DNA from: an uncultured bacterium
GTDB taxonomy: Bacteria; Verrucomicrobiota; Kiritimatiellia; RFP12; UBA1067
Assembly: GCA_946401765.1 (NCBI GenBank)
Contig: CAMIVJ010000223.1
Span: 1-5,464 of the forward strand
Reading direction: 5' to 3'
Length of the DNA: 5,464 bases
The notes under the pieces are model-generated. The model was given only the letters and a program-made list of their open reading frames with translations. It ran no database searches and was not told where the DNA came from. Each line of letters starts with the position of its first letter. Positions within the stretch are counted from its first letter, which is position 1. This document shows positions 1 through 5,013 of this stretch, piece by piece. Both the position numbers and the translations under genes were made by a program.

Positions 1-2
1 TG

Positions 3-401
3 ATGGATCCGCAGGGGCAGGTTATTGCCTTTACCCCCACTGAGGCAGCAGGCAAGAAGAAAACGACGTGGACCATGACCATGGAACTAGGCGAAAATGG
101 TGACCTGAATATCTCCATGGTCGGAAATATCGAACCTGTGGCCGTTATTTTCAAGGACGGTGCGGTCGAAATGTGCGGACCGGGGAGCACGTTCAAGTAC
201 ATCGCCGACTTCTCCTTTAAGGCATCCGAACTCGATAGAATCTCCAAGCTCGACTTTTCGGAATACGACAACACGGCCCTCAATGACCGCATTGACAGGG
301 AGAAACCCGAGCAGATGTACGAAGGTGCAATCGATCTCATCCCGAAGAAGTTCCAGCTCGACGCCGACATCCACGTTGACCTGCAGTCGAATTTCATGTA
401 A
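3..401 (+). CDS. Unrecognised acidic protein, probably 3' part of a longer gene
   Basis: I do not recognise this protein. The frame is open from the window edge to a TAA at 399-401 and gives 132 residues if the ATG at position 3 is used. It is rich in Asp and Glu and shows alternating hydrophobic and polar residues typical of beta strands (for example WTMTMEL, DLNISMVG and VAVIFKDG), then a more helical acidic stretch and a strand-like end (FQLDADIHVDL). No signal peptide, membrane segment or catalytic motif is visible. Only two bases lie before the ATG, so a ribosome binding site cannot be judged. The first residues (MDPQGQVIAFTP) read like the middle of a protein, so I favour a truncated C-terminal part. 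Alternatively, TGATG at 1-5 could be a stop-start overlap with an upstream gene. It ends 31 bases before the next gene on the same strand, which allows co-transcription. Confidence 0.5.
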   Translation: MDPQGQVIAFTPTEAAGKKKTTWTMTMELGENGDLNISMVGNIEPVAVIFKDGAVEMCGPGSTFKYIADFSFKASELDRISKLDFSEYDNTALNDRIDREKPEQMYEGAIDLIPKKFQLDADIHVDLQSNFM

Positions 402-419
402 CCGCACATCTTAAAACAA

Positions 420-427
420 AGAGGAAG
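420..427 (+). promoter_or_regulatory. Ribosome binding site for the 433 gene
   Basis: AGAGGAAG lies with its GAGGA core seven bases before the ATG at 433. It supports that start over the in-frame internal ATGs at 496 and 502, which have only weak purine stretches upstream. The internal starts would otherwise be attractive because they sit right at the hydrophobic part of the signal peptide. Confidence 0.6.
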
Positions 428-432
428 ACGCA

Positions 433-1248
433 ATGCCAGTAGGTCAGAACGCAAAAAAGGCAGAGGCAAATTTTTTTTGCGAGCTGCCGATCCAGATGTT
501 CATGGTTGGCATTGTTGCGGCATGGGTGCTTGCGCCGTCGTATGCACTAGCTCGAGAGTACTTTGTTTCTCCAGTCGGTGACGATGTAGCGGAAGGATCC
601 TCCGCAAAGCCATGGCGCACGATCCAGCGTGCGGCGGATGTGGCGCAGCCAGGCGACGTGGTGACGATCCGCGGAAACCGCATCCACCACAACGGCGGAT
701 TGGCGGGAATCTGGCTCGACTGGATGGCGCAGGGCACGCGCGTCTCTGGCAACACGCTCTGGCTGAACAAGTGCGATCTCTTCTTCGAGGTCGACCACGG
801 CCCGATTCTCGTGGAGGGCAATACCTGCCTTTCGTCTGTGGCGGCAAGGACATGTTCGCAGGGTATTGCCTACGTGGGCAACAGGATGTGGGGCAGGTTC
901 GTCACGTTCAACGAGCAGCGCTGCACGCCCGTCTTCAAGCCGCACTCCGTGACGCTCGACTCGATCGACCGCGTGCCGTGCGGGAGCGGCGGGCACGTTT
1001 TCATCAACAACGTCCTTGCGCATGACCCGCATTTTCCGAAGGAGCTCTTCCCTAGCCGGTTCGAGGACAACTGGATGATTCCGGCCGAATGCTGGAAGGG
1101 GAACGAGATGACGGGCGAGTGCGAGATTACGCCGCCCGCAGGGTCGAAGAGGCCCGACTTCAAGCCGGTTGACGCGAAGCGCTTTGGCAAGCCCATATTC
1201 GTGGACCAGGAATTCCCCGAACCGATGTTATGCAAGCCCCGGCTATGA
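433..1248 (+). CDS. Secreted right-handed parallel beta-helix protein, internally shortened
   Basis: This 271-residue protein belongs to the secreted right-handed parallel beta-helix (pectate-lyase-like fold) proteins found in polysaccharide-degrading bacteria, many annotated as glycoside hydrolases or lyases. Residues 22-40 form a hydrophobic signal segment ending in a likely signal peptidase site (YALA-R), after an unusually long n-region that contains Glu. Residues 41-80 carry the classical start of these proteins (REYFVSPVGDD, then PWRTIQRAADVAQPGD and VTIRG). Such proteins normally continue with a GxYRE-type strand and several hundred residues of helix. Here VTIRG runs straight into NRIHHNGG and the late-rung block GIWLDWMAQGT, DLFFEVDHGP and LVEGN (residues 82-130), followed by FKPHS at 168-172. 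From memory, full-length relatives are about 600-700 residues, so roughly 300 or more are missing in frame. The C-terminus also looks short after KRFGKPIF. The gene may be a decayed remnant or a mini-helix without activity. No substrate can be assigned. Confidence 0.75.
   Translation: MPVGQNAKKAEANFFCELPIQMFMVGIVAAWVLAPSYALAREYFVSPVGDDVAEGSSAKPWRTIQRAADVAQPGDVVTIRGNRIHHNGGLAGIWLDWMAQGTRVSGNTLWLNKCDLFFEVDHGPILVEGNTCLSSVAARTCSQGIAYVGNRMWGRFVTFNEQRCTPVFKPHSVTLDSIDRVPCGSGGHVFINNVLAHDPHFPKELFPSRFEDNWMIPAECWKGNEMTGECEITPPAGSKRPDFKPVDAKRFGKPIFVDQEFPEPMLCKPRL
451..480 (+). repeat. AT-rich inverted repeat with an 8-T tract inside the start of the 433 gene
   Basis: GCAAAAAA at 451-458 is the exact reverse complement of TTTTTTGC at 473-480, with a 14-base loop. 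The right arm is part of an uninterrupted run of eight T at 471-478 that codes for Asn13-Phe14-Phe15-Cys16. Such a run can slip during replication and would then put the upstream ATG out of frame. The stem is held by A-T pairs and is not a typical terminator. Confidence 0.45.
661..674 (+). repeat. 14-bp direct repeat, copy 1 (codes VTIRG at the deletion junction)
   Basis: GTGACGATCCGCGG here is identical to 2604-2617 in the GH110 gene. Both copies code for Val-Thr-Ile-Arg-Gly, a beta-helix rung strand, in the same frame. In this gene the motif marks the point where the N-terminal segment is joined to late rungs. A similar segment, GTGACGATTCGG, occurs at 3219-3230. Confidence 0.7.
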
Positions 1249-1251
1249 GAT

Positions 1252-1257
1252 AAGGAG
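1252..1257 (+). promoter_or_regulatory. Ribosome binding site for the GH110 gene
   Basis: AAGGAG stands five bases before the ATG at 1263. Another ATG at 1258 is out of frame and too close. The site lies in the 14-base gap after the TGA of the preceding gene, which supports translation of both from one transcript. Confidence 0.75.
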
Positions 1258-1262
1258 ATGAA

Positions 1263-3530
1263 ATGAAGAAGATGAAAAAAGTAGTTACGGCAATGGTTGC
1301 GATGGTTGTGGTCGCAGCTAGTGGAAAAAACCTAGTCGTGAACGGCACGTTCGATTCGGGCGAGTTGTCGTCTTGGACTCGAAATGACACAACTGGAAAG
1401 GCGGGCAAGCAGGGAAAGGTGGCCGTGTTTCCGGCCGGCAACAATTCTTGGGTGGATGGTGCGCTAGGTGGCAAGGCGCTCGTCGTCCAGAGTTTCAACA
1501 GTCGCGACAATATCTGGCTCGACTCAACCGATTCGTATGTGCAGCAGTCCTTCAACGTGGACGAGCCAGGCAGATACAGTCTCACGTTCAACTACGCAGG
1601 AAGGGGCCACCGTGACGACAAGTATTGGGTTCGCGCATCTTGTCGCGTGCGTGTGATTCAAGATGGCGAAATTGATGGCAAGGCGATCTACGACGAAGCA
1701 TTCACACCTGTGACGAAGTCCTCGTACGTCAAGTACGAAGGCATGGTGGAAATTACGAAGCCAGGCAGATATCTGCTTCAGTTCTTCATGCCGCAGCCGG
1801 TCGGTACCGAGCCTGAGGCATGCGACAAGTGCGTGGTGATCGACAATGTGTGCTTTGAGCGATTCGGCGGGCGTGAGGCGACCACTCTGTCATTTGAACC
1901 GCGTGGCGACGAAGACCGCACGGCGGAGGTGCTTGCGGCGGTTAAGAGCGGCGCGGCGCTGCGCTTCGCGAAGGGCGAATACCATTTCCGCTCGCCGACG
2001 AAACTGTACTACTACATATCCAATCATGACAACCCGCAGCCGCACAGCGTGTTTCTGCCGATCATTAACGTGGAGGGCATGACGATGCGCGGCGACGGTG
2101 CGGTATTCTTGTTCCATGGAAGCGGAGTTGGCCTTACGCTCATGGATACGCGGCGCGTGACGCTGAAGGGGATTGCGTTCGAGTGGGCGCGTCCACCATT
2201 CTCGGAGGCGAAGGTGGTGTCGTTTGACGGCAAGGGCGCTGTCCTGAAGCCGGATCCGGTGCGATTCCCTCTGGCCGTGGAGAATGGGCGGCTGATCGCC
2301 GTAGGCGAGGGATGGAAGAACCACATTCCGCTCATCGAGGCGTTCGCAGGAGACTCGCTTGATCCAATCATGGGAATAAACGGCATGGGCAGGGCGGCGG
2401 AGCTCGGCGACGGTACGATACGCGTTGAGAATGGCAGGTGGCGGATGGCACGTCCGCTGCGCCCGGGCGACATTGCGCTCATGCGCAGCCCCTACAGACC
2501 GAGCCCGGGGATTTCGCTCTGCCGCGCGCACGACACGCTCATGGAGGACTGCACCTGGCATGGAGGCGACGGCATGGGACTTGTCGCGCAGAGATGCGAG
2601 AACGTGACGATCCGCGGCAGCGGCAAAGCGTCCGATCGCACGTCCGGCGCGTTCGCCCGCAAGGGGGCTGGATATGCGACCGCGCTTCAGGCGGACGCCA
2701 CGCACTTCTCGAACTGCAAGGGGTGCGTTCTTGTGGAGAACAGCTTCTTCGAGGCGACGGTGGATGATGCAATCAACGTGCATTCCACTTGCCTCAGGAT
2801 CGAGAGCGTTCCTAAACCGGATACGCTTGTCTGCCGCTACATGCATGGACAGTCCACTGGCTTTGATGTGTTTTTGCCGGGCGAGCGTCTTCGCTTCATC
2901 AAGGCGTCCACGCTTGAGCCAGGATTCGAGACCGTCGTTAAGAGCGCGAGAATCACTGATCACCGCCATGCCATCATCACGCTTGCCGAACCGATGCCGC
3001 AGGGGTACGCGCCTGGCGACGCGGTGGAGAACGCCGACTGGCAGCCGTGCGTCGTGTTCCGCAACAACATCGCACGCAATATCTGCGCGCGGGCGGTACT
3101 GCTCACGACGCCGGGCAAGGCGGTCATAGAAGGGAACCTTTTCGACCATGGGTCATCGCAGGTGATCCAGCTCGAGGGCGATGCGAGCGGATGGTACGAA
3201 AGCGGCGCGTGCCGCGACGTGACGATTCGGAACAACGTCTTCCGCAACTGCGCGTTCCTGCACGGCGAGGGCATCATCCAGATCCGGCCGAACCTCAGGG
3301 ACATCAAGTCGCAGAAGGAGCGCTACCACCGCAACATCGTCATTGAGCGCAACCGCTTCGAAACACCAAGGATTCCGCTCCTGCGCGCGTGTTCGGTGTC
3401 AAACCTCGTATGGCGCGACAACGAGGTGATATACACCGACAGTTTCCCCGCGCGCGGAAAGGAGCCGTTCGTGATCGACTATAGCGAAGGCGTGGAAATC
3501 GACGGCTCGCGCCGCATGCCGTCTCGGTGA
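1263..3530 (+). CDS. Secreted GH110 exo-alpha-1,3-galactosidase with N-terminal CBM-like domain
   Basis: This 755-residue enzyme probably removes terminal alpha-1,3-linked galactose from glycans such as blood group B or linear alpha-Gal structures, or algal galactans, by the inverting mechanism known for family GH110. Residues 1-21 are a signal peptide (MKKMKK, hydrophobic stretch, VAASG), so it acts outside the cytoplasm. Residues 24-200 look like a jelly-roll carbohydrate-binding domain, opening with LVVNGTFDSGELSSW and closing with VVIDNVCFE. From about residue 207 the GH110 beta-helix follows: YISNHDN (251-257), WHGGDGMG (432-439), ADATHFSNCKG (477-487), VDDAINVH (500-507), QLEGDASGWYE (636-646) and YHRNIVIERNRF near the end. 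Asp478 and Asp501/Asp502 are the likely catalytic acids: their 23-residue spacing equals that of Asp321 and Asp344 in the characterised PdGH110B, as I recall it. No frameshift is seen. The class call is secure; the natural substrate is not. Confidence 0.93.
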   Translation: MKKMKKVVTAMVAMVVVAASGKNLVVNGTFDSGELSSWTRNDTTGKAGKQGKVAVFPAGNNSWVDGALGGKALVVQSFNSRDNIWLDSTDSYVQQSFNVDEPGRYSLTFNYAGRGHRDDKYWVRASCRVRVIQDGEIDGKAIYDEAFTPVTKSSYVKYEGMVEITKPGRYLLQFFMPQPVGTEPEACDKCVVIDNVCFERFGGREATTLSFEPRGDEDRTAEVLAAVKSGAALRFAKGEYHFRSPTKLYYYISNHDNPQPHSVFLPIINVEGMTMRGDGAVFLFHGSGVGLTLMDTRRVTLKGIAFEWARPPFSEAKVVSFDGKGAVLKPDPVRFPLAVENGRLIAVGEGWKNHIPLIEAFAGDSLDPIMGINGMGRAAELGDGTIRVENGRWRMARPLRPGDIALMRSPYRPSPGISLCRAHDTLMEDCTWHGGDGMGLVAQRCENVTIRGSGKASDRTSGAFARKGAGYATALQADATHFSNCKGCVLVENSFFEATVDDAINVHSTCLRIESVPKPDTLVCRYMHGQSTGFDVFLPGERLRFIKASTLEPGFETVVKSARITDHRHAIITLAEPMPQGYAPGDAVENADWQPCVVFRNNIARNICARAVLLTTPGKAVIEGNLFDHGSSQVIQLEGDASGWYESGACRDVTIRNNVFRNCAFLHGEGIIQIRPNLRDIKSQKERYHRNIVIERNRFETPRIPLLRACSVSNLVWRDNEVIYTDSFPARGKEPFVIDYSEGVEIDGSRRMPSR
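2604..2617 (+). repeat. 14-bp direct repeat, copy 2 (codes VTIRG in the GH110 helix)
   Basis: This is an exact copy of 661-674, coding residues 448-452 of the GH110 protein. It lies in the rung just before the conserved ADATHF motif. The shared fold and codon choice may explain the identity without any recent exchange. Confidence 0.7.
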
Positions 3531-3551
3531 TGCCCAATGACGCTGGGGGGC

Positions 3552-3580
3552 TTGACGTGAATACATAATAATGGTATCAT
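3552..3580 (+). promoter_or_regulatory. Sigma70-type promoter with extended -10 for the ATPase gene
   Basis: TTGACG at 3552-3557 matches the -35 consensus TTGACA in five of six positions. After a 17-base spacer comes TATCAT at 3575-3580 (five of six to TATAAT), directly preceded by TGG, an extended -10 element. The spacer is AT-rich (GAATACATAATAATG). Transcription should start near 3587 and leave a leader of about 57 bases before the GTG at 3644. It lies just after the stop of the GH110 gene, so the ATPase gene is expressed on its own rather than only by read-through. Confidence 0.8.
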
Positions 3581-3590
3581 TTGCAAACGA

Positions 3591-3600
3591 AACAGCTGTT
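3591..3600 (+). promoter_or_regulatory. Perfect 10-bp palindrome at the promoter, possible operator
   Basis: AACAGCTGTT reads the same on both strands and sits about 11 bases downstream of the -10 element, covering roughly +5 to +14 of the predicted transcript. A protein bound here would block initiation. AACGAAAC also occurs twice around it, at 3586-3593 and 3601-3608, 15 bases apart. The function is inferred from position only. Confidence 0.35.
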
Positions 3601-3617
3601 AACGAAACGGGCGTTAA
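3599..3617 (+). promoter_or_regulatory. Small leader hairpin before the ATPase gene
   Basis: TTAACG at 3599-3604 and CGTTAA at 3612-3617 are exact reverse complements around a seven-base loop (AAACGGG). The right arm ends in the purine run AAGGA that could serve the short leader ORF at 3621, so folding could mask that site. The stem is only six pairs, so stability is modest. It is not followed by a U run and is not a terminator. Confidence 0.35.
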
Positions 3618-3620
3618 GGA

Positions 3621-3647
3621 ATGATGGTGAGAAGGAGGAAACAGTGA
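3621..3647 (+). CDS. Possible 8-codon leader ORF overlapping the ATPase start
   Basis: ATG-ATG-GTG-AGA-AGG-AGG-AAA-CAG-TGA would code for MMVRRRKQ. Its TGA (3645-3647) overlaps the GTG start of the ATPase gene (3644-3646) as GTGA, the arrangement seen in translationally coupled genes. A purine run AAGGA at 3616-3620 abuts the first ATG and lies six bases before the in-frame GTG at 3627. The three consecutive arginine codons AGA-AGG-AGG are at the same time the Shine-Dalgarno site of the ATPase gene, so the coding pattern may be a by-product of that site. I treat it as a hypothesis. Confidence 0.2.
   Translation: MMVRRRKQ
3632..3638 (+). promoter_or_regulatory. Ribosome binding site that decides the GTG start at 3644
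   Basis: AAGGAGG stands five bases before GTG at 3644. It is the strongest Shine-Dalgarno match in the window. It fixes the start at this GTG, because the in-frame TTG at 3581 is upstream of the predicted transcription start and has no such site. Confidence 0.85.
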
Positions 3648-4969
3648 AGTTTTTTGGACGAGAGCAGGAATTGAAGGAACTGAGAAAAGTAAGGGATCTT
3701 TCTTTTGATAGGTCTCGTTTTACGGTTTTGACTGGTCGCAGAAGGGTTGGAAAGACGGAACTTTCACGTGAGGCGTTTGATGACGGGAAGACGCCGTATC
3801 TGAATTTGCCGATTACGCGGCAGCCAGAAGTGACGCTATGCGCGCAGTTGCAGGAAGAGGCCGAGCGCGTGCTCCATATTGGAATCCATGGAACGTGCAT
3901 GAGGTTCGGCGATTTATTCCGCGAACTGATGAAGGAGGCGGAGAAGCGTCCTTACACGCTCGTTCTCGATGAGTTCCAGGAGTTTGACCGCACGAATCCA
4001 GGCGTCTACGGCGACATCCAGCATGTCTGGGACGAGTATCACAACAAGACGAAGCTGAATTTGGTAGTCAACGGCAGTATCAATCGTTTGATGAACAAGA
4101 TATTCTGCGACGATTCACAGCCGCTCTATGGACGCAATACAGGCACCTTGGCGCTTAAGCCCTTCAGCACGACTCTTCTAAAGGAAATCTTCCGCTTTTA
4201 CAAACCCGATTATACCAACAGGGACTTGCTTGCGCTCTGGACGGTCAGTGGTGGCGTGGCCCGCTATGTGGATCTGATGATGTCCGCACACGCCTTTACG
4301 AAAGAGGCCATGCTTGAAGAAATCTTCTCGATGCTTTCCGCGTACATTCCGGAAGGACGAACCATTCTCGCGGAGGAATTCGGACCCGACTACGGCACGT
4401 ATTTTACCTTGCTTGCGGCGATTTCCTCCGGGCAGACGACATCCGCCGAAATGAAGAACCTTCTTGGAGTCGATGTCGGCGGTTATCTCGCCAAACTGGA
4501 GGAACAGTATTCCATTGTGGTCAAGAAACAGCCGATCTTTGAGAAGACGACGGCGAAGAACTGCCATTTCCTCATCGACGACTGTTTCTTCCGCTTCTGG
4601 TTCCGCTTCGTGTACAAGCTCAACTACCTGAACGAGCTTGGAAGGCGGGATCGCATGCTGGAGCTCGCGCGGCGCGATTTCGACACCTTCAGCGGATACG
4701 CCCTGGAGCGGTATTTCACGGCAAAGCTCGTGGAGGAGAAACGCTGCACGCGCATTGGCGGCTGGTGGGACAGAAAAGGTGAAAACGAGATCGACATCGT
4801 CTGCGAGGACGAGGACGCAGAGACATTGGGATTCTACGAAGTGAAGGTTGATCCTTCGCGCTACGACGCCACGCGTCTCGAAGAGAAGGTCAAGGCGTTC
4901 TTTGCCAAAAACCTGGACAAGCAGTCCCTTCAATATGCGATGGGGCTTCTTTCCCTTGACGATATGTAG
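3644..4969 (+). CDS. P-loop ATPase with C-terminal DUF234/PD-(D/E)xK-like domain
   Basis: This 441-residue cytoplasmic protein has the ATPase_2 (PF01637) plus DUF234 (PF03008) architecture, a STAND/AAA-related family common in archaea and anaerobic bacteria and still without a defined function. It opens with MKFFGREQELKEL, the usual start of the family. Walker A is GRRRVGKT (31-38), Walker B is YTLVLDEFQEF (104-114, Asp109-Glu110), and the family blocks NGSINRLM (from 143) and LYGR (161-164) follow. Residues from about 240 to 305 look like a winged helix, followed by FRFWFRFVY (316-324). The C-terminal part shows a nuclease-like set: Glu355, Asp384 in ENEIDIV and Glu399-Val-Lys401 in FYEVK. 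Length and motifs are those of an intact member. No signal peptide is present. It has its own promoter; the following gene starts 44 bases downstream with no terminator visible. The beginning (to about 3740) is AT-richer than the neighbours, hinting at separate origin. DNA handling or defence is possible but unproven. Confidence 0.9.
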   Translation: MKFFGREQELKELRKVRDLSFDRSRFTVLTGRRRVGKTELSREAFDDGKTPYLNLPITRQPEVTLCAQLQEEAERVLHIGIHGTCMRFGDLFRELMKEAEKRPYTLVLDEFQEFDRTNPGVYGDIQHVWDEYHNKTKLNLVVNGSINRLMNKIFCDDSQPLYGRNTGTLALKPFSTTLLKEIFRFYKPDYTNRDLLALWTVSGGVARYVDLMMSAHAFTKEAMLEEIFSMLSAYIPEGRTILAEEFGPDYGTYFTLLAAISSGQTTSAEMKNLLGVDVGGYLAKLEEQYSIVVKKQPIFEKTTAKNCHFLIDDCFFRFWFRFVYKLNYLNELGRRDRMLELARRDFDTFSGYALERYFTAKLVEEKRCTRIGGWWDRKGENEIDIVCEDEDAETLGFYEVKVDPSRYDATRLEEKVKAFFAKNLDKQSLQYAMGLLSLDDM

Positions 4970-5002
4970 GAAAAATTGAATGTGTTTGAGGTCGAGTTTG
5001 CA

Positions 5003-5008
5003 AAGGAG
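5003..5008 (+). promoter_or_regulatory. Ribosome binding site for the 5014 gene
   Basis: AAGGAG lies five bases before the first and eight before the second of two adjacent ATG codons (5014 and 5017). Either start is possible and they differ by one Met. Confidence 0.75.
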
Positions 5009-5013
5009 AGAAA

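Noticed and set aside
451..480. Inverted repeat with T8 as an intrinsic terminator between the first two genes
   Set aside because: The stem is almost all A-T pairs and the T run is part of the stem rather than after it. It also lies inside the supported coding sequence.
612..1025. Alternative + frame of 137 codons inside the beta-helix gene
   Set aside because: Its composition is Arg/Gly/Ala-rich and unlike a folded protein, while the 433 frame has family motifs along its whole length.
1890..3149. Long reverse-strand open frame of 419 codons opposite the GH110 gene
   Set aside because: It is Arg- and His-rich low-complexity sequence typical of antisense frames in GC-rich genes, and the + strand here codes an unmistakable GH110 enzyme.
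3531..3560. Terminator after the GH110 gene (GCCC at 3532 with GGGC at 3548)
   Set aside because: Only four pairs around a 12-base loop and no T run follow, so there is no convincing intrinsic terminator.
3581..3643. TTG at 3581 as the start of the ATPase gene, adding 21 residues
   Set aside because: The codon directly follows the -10 element and lies before the expected transcription start. AAGGAGG before GTG 3644 and the family start MKFFGREQEL point to 3644.
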